Shown here: piece by piece, positions 7,854 to 16,600 of the stretch | How the letters are laid out: every line of letters starts with the position of its first letter | Position numbering within the stretch: position 1 is the stretch's first letter | Assembly: GCA_015061285.1 (NCBI GenBank) | Contig: SUWW01000006.1 | Coordinates: 62,001-126,000 of the forward strand | Source of the DNA: Bacteroidales bacterium | Lineage (GTDB): Bacteria > Bacteroidota > Bacteroidia > Bacteroidales > Marinilabiliaceae | Length of the DNA: 64,000 nucleotides | Direction of reading: 5' to 3' | The notes under the pieces: model-generated | Told to the model about the DNA's origin: nothing | Seen by the model: the letters and a program-made list of their open reading frames with translations, nothing else | Databases searched by the model: none | Program-made: the position numbers and the translations under genes

Positions 7854-9692
7854 TTAGGTGGTTCTAATTTTAGAGCTAAAGTAATCAACAATAGCTTTTG
7901 CTTTAGCCTTTCCAACAATCTGTTCGAGGTCGTTGATGCCAGTTGTTGCAATTTTCTTTACACTGCCAAAGTGCTGAAGCAATTTTTCTTTCGTTTGCGG
8001 ACCGATAGATTTTATCTGGTCGAGCTCCGATGTGGCAATGCTCTTGCTGCGTTTTTTGCGGTGGAACGTAATTGCAGATCGGTGAACCTCCTCTTGCATA
8101 CCAGCAAAAAAACGGAAAATGTCGTCGGTGCGACGGATTTCGATGTGTTTGGGTGGAAATCCTATAAGTAGCTCGTTAGTAGAGTGCTTGTCGTTTTTTG
8201 CAAGTCCGAGAATTGGTATATGTAAACCTAAAGCCTCTTCGGTAGCTTGTCTTATCGATTCCATCTGCCCAGCGCCACCATCGGCAACAATTAAGTCTGG
8301 CAATGGTTGCTGCTCGGCTATTAACCGCGCATATCTGCGATTAACAACCTCATACATAGATGCATAGTCGTCGGGTCCTTCTACGGTTTTTATGTTGAAG
8401 AGTCGATAATCCTTCTTGGAAGGTTTCCCATCTTTATACACAACGCATGCGGCAACAGGATATTCTCCTTGAATATTCGAATTGTCGAATATCTCTATAT
8501 GGCGAGGAATTGTGGGCAACTGCAACTTGTTTTGCACCGAAGCAAGCAAATCGATGTGGCTGTTGCGTCCACGGAGAAATGTGTGATGCTTAAGTTTTTC
8601 AAGTGCATACATACGAGCATTCTTTTCGCACAACTCAAGCAGTTTTTTCTTGTCGCCAGTTTGAGGCACAACGAAACTTATGTTTGCAAATTCTACATCT
8701 GGTAAAAACGGAACAAAAATAGTACGCGACAGTACTTTCAAAGTGTCGCGAACTTCCACTATGGCGTGCGACAATATCTCCTCGCGGCTGTCGCTCATGT
8801 TGCTTTTGAATTCCAAAGTGAACGATTGCAAAATGCATCCCTCTACTACGCGTATGAAGTTTACGTATGTTTCGTTGGTGTTTTCATCGTCGTATATAGC
8901 AAATGCATCGGCATTGAAGTTTGATGATGATGAAACCACCGATCGCGCTTGATATTCCGAGAGCTTATCGATGCGGTTTTTATATATAGCGGCAAGTTCG
9001 AAGTTCAACTCTTCAGATGCCGCGAGCATCTTAGCTTTCATGTCTTTTACTACCACCGAAGTGTGGCCGTTAAGTATTCGCCGAATATTGTCGATACTTT
9101 GACTGTATTCCTCTTCGCTTATACTGCCTATGCAAGGCCCAGAGCAGTTGCCAAGGTGATATTTGAGGCAACATTTGAAATATCCTTTTTGAATTAAATC
9201 TGGCTTGAGATCATAGTTGCATGTACGTAGCGAAAAGAGTGTGCTGAATGTCTCAAATAGAGATTTTATATGCGACGAAAACGTGTACGGACCATAGTAT
9301 AGCGAACCATCGTGTACTAAGTTTCTGGTTATCTGTACACGAGGAAATCTCTCGTTGCGTATCACTATCCAAGGATACGTTTTGTCGTCTTTTAGCAGAA
9401 TGTTGAAGCGCGGCTTATATTTCTTTATAAGATTATTCTCGAGTAGCAATGCGTCTTCTTCGCTGTTAACCACAATGTGCTTTATGTTGTGTATGCGACT
9501 AACAAGCAGTTGTGTCTTAGCAGTTTGAGTTTTATTGAAAAAGTATTGTGATACTCTGTTGCGTAGCTTTTTAGCCTTGCCTACATAAATCACTACGTCA
9601 TTAACATCGTAGTATATGTATACGCCAGGTTGTAAAGGAAGTACGTCAACCAGCGCTTTCAATCGTTCCAATCGAGTTTCGTTTGACTGCAT
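7854..9692 (-). CDS. uvrC: Excinuclease ABC subunit C
   Basis: 612 residues, the usual UvrC length. It makes the two incisions on either side of a UvrB-marked lesion in nucleotide excision repair. The GIY-YIG nuclease is at about residues 15-95 (PGVYIYYD, VIYVGKAKKLRNRV), the UVR UvrB-binding helix at about 205-240, the RNase H-like nuclease in the middle (HIEIFDNSNIQGE; VADGGAGQ) and helix-hairpin-helix motifs at the end (LDQIKSIGPQTKEKLLQHFG). A CxxC-type cluster (CCLKYHLGNCSGPC, about residues 172-185) fits the Cys-rich spot seen in many UvrC proteins. All core motifs look intact. It heads a minus-strand unit with a sigma factor and a Crp-type regulator. Confidence 0.96.
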   Translation of the reverse strand: MQSNETRLERLKALVDVLPLQPGVYIYYDVNDVVIYVGKAKKLRNRVSQYFFNKTQTAKTQLLVSRIHNIKHIVVNSEEDALLLENNLIKKYKPRFNILLKDDKTYPWIVIRNERFPRVQITRNLVHDGSLYYGPYTFSSHIKSLFETFSTLFSLRTCNYDLKPDLIQKGYFKCCLKYHLGNCSGPCIGSISEEEYSQSIDNIRRILNGHTSVVVKDMKAKMLAASEELNFELAAIYKNRIDKLSEYQARSVVSSSSNFNADAFAIYDDENTNETYVNFIRVVEGCILQSFTLEFKSNMSDSREEILSHAIVEVRDTLKVLSRTIFVPFLPDVEFANISFVVPQTGDKKKLLELCEKNARMYALEKLKHHTFLRGRNSHIDLLASVQNKLQLPTIPRHIEIFDNSNIQGEYPVAACVVYKDGKPSKKDYRLFNIKTVEGPDDYASMYEVVNRRYARLIAEQQPLPDLIVADGGAGQMESIRQATEEALGLHIPILGLAKNDKHSTNELLIGFPPKHIEIRRTDDIFRFFAGMQEEVHRSAITFHRKKRSKSIATSELDQIKSIGPQTKEKLLQHFGSVKKIATTGINDLEQIVGKAKAKAIVDYFSSKIRTT

Positions 9693-9848
9693 ATGGCGAA
9701 GTTAGGCATAAGCGAATAGAAAAATGATAATCGAGAGTTGAAAAATTAGTATACCTAATGCAACAGATGTTTATAATCGTGGTTTGTAATACGTAACTAT
9801 AACATCAATTGACTAACTTAGCTGCCCAAATTGCAACTGATAAATACA

Positions 9849-10517
9849 ATGCTTAAGGATTATAATTCAACGCGTGGACCTCTGTATATGCCTGAGTATG
9901 GGCGAAATATTCAACGTATGGTGGCTCACGCTTGCACCATAGAAGACCGTGAAGAACGCAACCGCTGTGCACGCACCATAATAGAAGTCATGGGTAATCT
10001 GTTCCCCGAACTTCGCGATACTGAAGATTCGCGTCATAAACTATGGGACCATTTGGCAATTATGTCAAATTTTCAACTCGACATCGATTCGCCATATCCA
10101 ATGCCAACGCCAGAAAAGATTATGCGCAAGCCAGATAGATTGGATTATAATTTTCATCGCATTCGCTTTCGCCATTTCGGCAGCATCATCGAGCGTATGG
10201 CTAATGCTACTGTTTCTATGCCAGATCTCTACGAACAGCAGACTGCCATTCAGAGCATTGCTTGCAGCATGAAGCGCCGCATACTTATGCTTAACAAAGA
10301 TGATATTTCTACTGACGATCGCATCTTTGACGACTTGCGTGCTATGACCGATGGCGCAATATATATTGATGAAGGCGTTACTACATCTAATTTTAGACCT
10401 AATCTTACTGCCCCCGACAATAATAATGGAGCAGGCAGTCGCAAGCAGCAACAGCAGCGTCAACAGCAGCAAGGCGGAGGTAAGAAGAATCGTAACCAGC
10501 GCCGTAATAGGTATTGA
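9849..10517 (+). CDS. DUF4290-like protein with basic Gln/Arg-rich tail
   Basis: 222 residues resembling the Bacteroidota-specific DUF4290 family (MLKDYNSTRGPLYMPEYGRNIQ at the start, PYPMPTPEKI in the middle). The folded part spans about residues 1-190. It ends in a low-complexity cationic tail rich in Gln, Gly, Lys, Arg and Asn (about residues 197-222), which suggests nucleic-acid binding, though this is only inference. The ATG at 9849 is chosen over an upstream TTG because family members begin at MLxDYN. It lies 27 bp before murA in the same direction. Confidence 0.75.
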   Translation: MLKDYNSTRGPLYMPEYGRNIQRMVAHACTIEDREERNRCARTIIEVMGNLFPELRDTEDSRHKLWDHLAIMSNFQLDIDSPYPMPTPEKIMRKPDRLDYNFHRIRFRHFGSIIERMANATVSMPDLYEQQTAIQSIACSMKRRILMLNKDDISTDDRIFDDLRAMTDGAIYIDEGVTTSNFRPNLTAPDNNNGAGSRKQQQQRQQQQGGGKKNRNQRRNRY

Positions 10518-10544
10518 TTTGTTATATCATAAATACATTCCAAA

Positions 10545-11849
10545 TTGTCATCTTTTGTTATTGAAGGAGGTCGCCCTCTATCGGGAACAATCGACCCACA
10601 AGGTGCAAAGAATGAAGCTTTGCAAGTTTTATGTGCTACATTGTTGACTTCCGAAGAAGTTATTATTGATAATATACCCGACATCGTTGATGTCAATAAT
10701 CTCATAAACCTGCTCGCGGCAATGGGTGTCGGCGTTCGTCGTGAAAGCCCGCATAGATGCCATCTGCAAGCAGCTAATATCAATCTCGACTATTTGCTTA
10801 CCGACGATTTTAAGCGTCGTGCATCGTCGCTACGAGGCTCCATTATGATTATGGGACCTCTTCTTGCTCGTTATGGTGTGGCTCATTTCCCCAAACCAGG
10901 TGGCGATAAAATTGGCCGTCGACGTCTCGATACGCACTTCTATGGTTTCAAAAAACTTGGTGCGGAATTCTCTTTTGATGCCAACGATGTGTTCTATTCG
11001 GTGAAAGGTAGCAATATGAAAGGCTGCTACATGCTTCTCGATGAGGCATCAGTTACCGGTACTGCAAATATTATTATGGCTGCAGTTCTCACACCAGGTG
11101 AAACTACAATCTACAATGCAGCTTGTGAACCATACGTACAACAATTAACACGAATGCTTGTGTCGATGGGCGCTAAGATAGATGGCATTGGCTCGAACCT
11201 GTTGAAGATTACGGGTGTAGATAGCCTTTCTGGTTGCGAACATAGAGTGCTGCCCGATATGATTGAGGTTGGATCCTTCATAGGTATGGCTGCAATGACA
11301 GGTGGTGACATAACTATTCGTAACGCAGGATTGCAGCATCTCGGTATTATTCCTTTTGCATTCGAACGAATGGGTATTGCCATCGAAAAGCGAGGCGACG
11401 ATATACATATACCAGCGCAAGATCACTATACGATAGATTCGTTTATAGATGGTTCCATAATGACCATCTCCGATGCTCCTTGGCCTGGCCTTACACCCGA
11501 TTTGCTGAGCGTCTTTCTTGTAGTAGCTACTCAGGCTCGTGGTTGTGTACTTATACACCAAAAAATGTTCGAAAGCCGTCTGTTCTTCGTAGATAAACTC
11601 ATTGATATGGGCGCGCAAATCATTCTTTGCGACCCACACCGTGCAACAGTTATTGGCCTCGATCGTATGAATCAGTTGCGTGGTACTACTATGACTTCGC
11701 CCGATATACGAGCTGGTGTGGCTCTGCTTATTGCTGCATTGTCGGCTAATGGAACGTCGGTAATACACAACATAGAGCAAATCGATCGTGGATACCAATA
11801 TATCGATCAGCGTTTGAATGCACTTGGTGCGAAAATTCGACGTCAGTAG
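10545..11849 (+). CDS. murA: UDP-N-acetylglucosamine 1-carboxyvinyltransferase
   Basis: 434 residues of the EPSP synthase/MurA fold. It transfers enolpyruvate from PEP to UDP-GlcNAc, the first committed step of peptidoglycan synthesis. Signatures include DPQGAKNEALQ near the N-terminus and ASSLRGSIMIMGPLLAR. The catalytic-loop residue that is Cys115 in E. coli is Asp here (GGDKIGRRRLDTH, D121), a replacement known to make MurA insensitive to fosfomycin. Start: TTG at 10545 is the only in-frame start before an in-frame TAA and gives the family N-terminus SSFVIEGG. A Ppx-type gene follows 11 bp later. Confidence 0.95.
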   Translation: MSSFVIEGGRPLSGTIDPQGAKNEALQVLCATLLTSEEVIIDNIPDIVDVNNLINLLAAMGVGVRRESPHRCHLQAANINLDYLLTDDFKRRASSLRGSIMIMGPLLARYGVAHFPKPGGDKIGRRRLDTHFYGFKKLGAEFSFDANDVFYSVKGSNMKGCYMLLDEASVTGTANIIMAAVLTPGETTIYNAACEPYVQQLTRMLVSMGAKIDGIGSNLLKITGVDSLSGCEHRVLPDMIEVGSFIGMAAMTGGDITIRNAGLQHLGIIPFAFERMGIAIEKRGDDIHIPAQDHYTIDSFIDGSIMTISDAPWPGLTPDLLSVFLVVATQARGCVLIHQKMFESRLFFVDKLIDMGAQIILCDPHRATVIGLDRMNQLRGTTMTSPDIRAGVALLIAALSANGTSVIHNIEQIDRGYQYIDQRLNALGAKIRRQ

Positions 11850-11860
11850 AAATGTGAAAT

Positions 11861-12766
11861 ATGGAATACTTTGCAGCCATAGACATTGGATCTAATGCCG
11901 TCCGTTTGCTAATCAAACGGCGAGAGAGTCCAACGTCGACGCAACTTGGAAAAGTAGCTCTCATGCGTTTGCCGTTGCGTCTTGGCCAAGAAGTGTTTAC
12001 AACCGGCTCCATCTCCAAGAAAAAAGCCGAAGAATTATGCAAACTTATCAAAGCATATTCTTTGGTTATGGAGCTATATGATATAAAGCCAGATCATTTC
12101 CGTGGATGTGCCACAGCAGCTATGCGTGAAGCTACCAATGGTAAAGCTGTCCTCGATGAAGTGTTTTCTCGAACAGGTGTGCGCATCGAACTTATTAGTG
12201 GTAAAGAAGAAGCCGCTATAGTTCGTAATGTAAATTGGCGAAGAGTAAATAAAAATAACTTGCTCTTTGTAGATGTTGGAGGTGGAAGTACCGAGATCAG
12301 TTTGATATGCGATGGTAATACGCTATTTACTCAATCATATGGAATTGGCACTGTGCGAATGATTAATGGCATATTCGATGAGTCGGTGGTTAGTCAATTG
12401 CGTATTGATTTGCAAGCGACATGCTGTATATATGGAGGAGTATCGATAGTTGGAGCCGGAGGTAATATAAATAAATTGTTTTCGCTCACTCATCACAACG
12501 ACGAAGAGGCAATAGAACGTCGAATGGAAGTTAGTGCCCTGAGAAATATTTATCATCGGCTCAACAAACTCACAGTTAGCCAACGATCTGAAACTTTCGA
12601 TTTGAAGCCCGATCGCGCTGATGTGATAGTTCCCGCCGCTCAAATATTTCTAATAATTGCTGATGCCATTGGCGCCGACACTATAGAAGTCCCCGCATTG
12701 GGCCTTTCGGATGGAATCATAGAAGATTTGGTTGATAATCAATCCAAAATGTCGTCGATGTGGTAG
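11861..12766 (+). CDS. Ppx/GppA-family exopolyphosphatase
   Basis: 301 residues of the actin-like ASKHA fold, made of the two N-terminal domains only. Motifs: AIDIGSNAVRLLI (phosphate-1 loop, about residues 5-17), ISGKEEAA, and VDVGGGSTEI (phosphate-2 loop, about 138-147). Family members hydrolyse polyphosphate and/or pppGpp; which one cannot be told. The C-terminal HD-like domain of full-length Ppx is absent, as in many Bacteroidota homologues. It lies 11 bp downstream of murA, so probably the same operon. Confidence 0.88.
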   Translation: MEYFAAIDIGSNAVRLLIKRRESPTSTQLGKVALMRLPLRLGQEVFTTGSISKKKAEELCKLIKAYSLVMELYDIKPDHFRGCATAAMREATNGKAVLDEVFSRTGVRIELISGKEEAAIVRNVNWRRVNKNNLLFVDVGGGSTEISLICDGNTLFTQSYGIGTVRMINGIFDESVVSQLRIDLQATCCIYGGVSIVGAGGNINKLFSLTHHNDEEAIERRMEVSALRNIYHRLNKLTVSQRSETFDLKPDRADVIVPAAQIFLIIADAIGADTIEVPALGLSDGIIEDLVDNQSKMSSMW

Positions 12767-12859
12767 ATACCATAGATTTCTATTTCTTCGTGCAAAATGG
12801 GAATAAGGGCGGAAAATGAAAAAAAAGATGCGATGAAACGTTTTTTAGCAATTTATTAG

Positions 12860-12889
12860 TTGCACTTGTAAAAAAACAAGCTACTTTTG
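12860..12889 (+). promoter_or_regulatory. Bacteroidota-type promoter for tRNA-Arg
   Basis: A TTG -33 element (12860-12862) is followed after 19 bp by TACTTTTG (12882-12889), an exact TAnnTTTG -7 box. Transcription would start a few bases before the tRNA at 12910. Consensus and spacing are established for Bacteroides; use here is inferred. Confidence 0.65.
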
Positions 12890-12909
12890 CATCGCTTTTG
12901 AGCAAGGAT

Positions 12910-12986
12910 GGTACCGTAGCACAATTGGATAATGCCTCTGACTACGGATCAGAAGATTGGGGGTTCGAACCCCTCCGGTATCACCA
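12910..12986 (+). tRNA. tRNA-Arg (anticodon ACG)
   Basis: Cloverleaf visible: acceptor GGTACCG pairs with CGGTATC, anticodon stem TCTGA/TCAGA encloses loop CTACGGA (anticodon ACG, Arg CGU family), and the T arm contains GGTTCGAACCC. The discriminator A and a genomically encoded CCA follow. Confidence 0.95.
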
Positions 12987-12994
12987 ATAAATCC

Positions 12995-13033
12995 AAGACC
13001 TGTTAGTGAAGAACTTTCAGGTCTTTTCTTTTT
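12995..13033 (+). terminator. Rho-independent terminator after tRNA-Arg
   Basis: Stem AAGACCTG (12995-13002) with CAGGTCTT (13018-13025), followed by a T-rich run. It sits immediately before the phosphatase start, so read-through into that gene may be limited or regulated. Confidence 0.7.
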
Positions 13034-13037
13034 ATGT

Positions 13038-13508
13038 ATGAGTAAGTTTAGAATCCTTTTTGTCTGTCTCGGAAACATATGCCGATCGCCAATGGCAGAG
13101 ACTATTATGCGAGCAAAAGTTGCAGAGCAAGGTCTATCTGAAGTTGTAAAAATCGATTCCGCAGGTATTATTAGTTATCATCAAGGAGAATCGGCTGATG
13201 CTCGGATGCGGTCGTTTGCATTTCAGCGAGGCTATCATATCGAAGGCCATAGTCGACCATTAGTAAAAGAAGACTATTACAATTTTGATGTCATCGTTGG
13301 AATGGATAGTTCCAATGTAAGAGATATTAATAAGCGTCGTCCAGATGATGCAGTGGCAGAAATTAAGTTGGCATCTCAATATCTTGATTCTAATGAAGAC
13401 GTCCCCGATCCGTATTATGGAGGAGCTGCGGGATTTACATTGGTAATAGATATGCTTGAAAAAATATGTGATGCAATCATAAAAAAAGAACTTAAGAATT
13501 GCTCATAA
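13038..13508 (+). CDS. Low-molecular-weight protein tyrosine phosphatase
   Basis: 156 residues with the P-loop FVCLGNICRSPMAE at the very N-terminus (Cys10 nucleophile, Arg16) and the general-acid segment DVPDPYYGG (Asp124). These are all catalytic elements of the LMW-PTP/arsenate-reductase fold, and the DPYY form fits a phosphotyrosine phosphatase rather than arsenate reductase. The ATG at 13038 places the P-loop at the normal distance; longer in-frame extensions run into the tRNA. Partner kinases or capsule genes are not nearby, so substrates are unknown. Confidence 0.92.
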   Translation: MSKFRILFVCLGNICRSPMAETIMRAKVAEQGLSEVVKIDSAGIISYHQGESADARMRSFAFQRGYHIEGHSRPLVKEDYYNFDVIVGMDSSNVRDINKRRPDDAVAEIKLASQYLDSNEDVPDPYYGGAAGFTLVIDMLEKICDAIIKKELKNCS

Positions 13509-13671
13509 ATGTCTGAGAATGATGATACATAAATAAAAATACTATTTTTGTCGCGTTTTTTTGTGAAAGAAAGTGTGTTTGTGTATGATTTTTGCTTAAA
13601 CCTCCTAAGTGAGAAGAAAAGTTCTTACACTCATTGATATGAATGATAATTATATAAAAACAGATAAGTCT

Positions 13672-16600
13672 ATGAATAAAATTAGTGTGCGATTATGTGG
13701 GCAGTGTTGTGCTCGCTTTATTGTAGCTTTCTTGTTGGGCGTAATTTCTCTTCCTTCGGAAGCGCAATTCACCGACTTGACATTCGAAAGTGGAAGGGAA
13801 CAATATCTATCCTCTGATGGTACGAAGATTCTTCCAAAGACGATATTTAAGATTGAAATAGGTGAAGGGTATTATATTTATGATCCTGCAGATGGTAATG
13901 AGGATGACTATTATGGGAATGATTATAAGGGAATAGGGGCGAACTTCAAAACATCAAGTGAAGTATCTGTAGATGGTTATCCTGATGGCTCGTGGCCTCT
14001 TCGCGCAAAAGTTTCTGCAAATATTAATGTTGCGACTGCCTACATTAGTAATAATACGCGTTTGTGGTATATAGATCCTAAGAGTGGAAATAGAGTAGAT
14101 GTTAAGCATACTGCTTATCGAGTTAGTGCGACAAATACGCTCAATTCACAGTGGACAATAGAACCATGGGAAGTTTCTTATTTCCCTTCAGGTGTAACTG
14201 TACATCTCGATTTACCATGTGTATATAGTATTGATGATGCTGTTGAAACAAAGCACTACTCAAGTTTTGAATATGAAGTTGTAGAGTGTGCAGTTGTAGA
14301 AAAGAATTCGTATACGAGCGCGGTAGGCAATGTATTGTCGAATGCTGAGGCTGTTATTGTAAAAGCGCCTGCAGTACTTACTGTAAATAATGCTCTGAAC
14401 GTAAATCAACTTATAGTAGAAGGTGGTAATGAGTATACAGCAAGCGGAGAAGATTTTTGCTTGTCTGCTGGTGTTGTAGTCTCAAATGCAGGGAACCTTA
14501 CAGTTAATAAAGATGCGTGGTTCCTTGGTCCAGAAAATGGAGGTACCAAACAGATAGGTTGGTTAATCAATAAAGGAACTTATACTTCCAATGAATCTCA
14601 CTTTACCCGCCTCATAGATAATGACGGGAATTTTGAAAGAGCGAAATCATTTGGTTCGTCTATCGTAAAAAATAAATCTGCGAATTTGTTTTCGCAGTGG
14701 CAATATTTTTCTGTTCCTACAAAAACGGCAACAGATAACTCTAATTATAGAATAGCGCCTCGCGGACTAGAATGGAATGAAACGAGTTATAAGTTTGTTA
14801 TGCCTACAATTAATAGCGGTAGTGGGAAGTCAGTTTCTAATGTTAGCTTTTATTCTGTGGCTAAGGATATGACATTGAATAATTACGATGCAATACGCTC
14901 TTTGGCTAATGCAAGCTCTGGTATTGCTAATTCAACGTCAGATCCAACATCTTCCAATTATGTTAGTACTAATTCTCCGTTAGTCGTTTACAAACAGTCT
15001 GGTACGAATGAAAAAGAACAAGCATCTTCTGTTTTGCATTTCTCTCATAGTGAAATAAATGATGCAGCTTCATATAACTATGTAGCTACTGATCAATACG
15101 AGAATAGTAATGGCTCATATTCTATTTTAGGTAGCGCTTTGTATATCAGCAATCCGTATCAAGCACCAATCGACTGGCGTGCAATGGCAGAGGGTGGTGT
15201 GTTTGATGTAAATGATGTTCGTAATGTCACTACCCAGAGTTTCTACGGAATAGCGTCGCAAACCATCTATAACGTAGCTACTGGCTTTACTACATACGAT
15301 GGACCAATGCAGTATGGTTATCTGCAACAGCCTATGTCGCCGGCACAATTGACTACATTGGCGCAAGATGCTACTCCTAGCATTACTGTAAGCAAGGATT
15401 ATTTGACTGCTTATCGCAATGTTCGTAATAAATATGTGGGTACAACCACTGCAAAATGCGATACTTGGCCGTATGTACGATTCTACGTAGATGATGTAGA
15501 TAATCCTAATGGTGTAGGAAACCGTAATGTGTTTGTAGTCTATTTCCTTACGCAAAGTCAGTATGATCAATATATAACAGAAGGCTATACAGCAGGTGGT
15601 GAGTCTAAAGAACATTATCCATATAGTACTCCTTCTGGCAATCTGATGATTAATTCGTTGTACGAAGCAAAAATTGCTGCCGGTATTATGTCAGATCAAT
15701 TCTATGCAAATGTTCCATATATTGGCGCGGCAACTCAAACAGAAGGTGAGTCGGATGCTATCTCAGAGCGTTATCCTACAGTGATTAAGGCTGTCGTTTA
15801 CGATGAAAGTAACGATAATATAGATACTAATTGCGATGTTTGGTTCTATATTGCCGAGGGTGAAAAGAATGTGGAATATGGTATTCTAGATTATGGTAAT
15901 ATAAAGAGTAGTGGTATTGGCGTTAAGTTGGGTGATTTGCGTTTGAATGTTTATGAAGATGGCAACTTGTTGTCTGATATAACATCTGCAAATTTTGACG
16001 TCTCTGCGAACCGTAAAGGTAGATCCCTTTCGGTACGTTTTGACAACAATGTAAATAGAGTGCGTTTAGGAAATATAGAAACGACGGTATCTTCTAAAAC
16101 TTCTAATCAGTACTCGGTAGAATTTGTAGATGATGACGATATCACTGTGTTGAAAGAATCGATATTGTATACATCTGGAACATTGGCTGCCGATATTGTG
16201 AAACCTTCTGATCCTACTAAAGCATCAGATGCTCAATATACATATGAATTCGCAGGTTGGGTGCCTGCAATAGCTGATGTTACTTCGAATGCGATATACA
16301 CGGCATCTTATACACCAACTTTGCGCCAATATTCGGTGACTTTTGTTGACGAAGATGGCACCACCGTTTTGAAATCTACTAAATATGATTTTGGTACTTC
16401 TGCATCTGAAATTGTTTTACCAACAACACCAACTAAATCTGCAGATGCTCAGTATACGTATGAATTCGCAGGTTGGAATAATGCTATAGAAGATGTTACT
16501 GGTGATGTTACCTATACTGCAACATATACACCAACTTTGCGTCAATACTCAGTGTCGTTTGTCGATGAAGATGGAACTACCGAGTTGAAAGCTGCAGAGT

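Noticed and set aside
12957-13037. N-terminal extension of the LMW phosphatase
   Set aside because: The extension overlaps the tRNA-Arg gene and its terminator; the P-loop belongs at residue 8-10 from the ATG at 13038.
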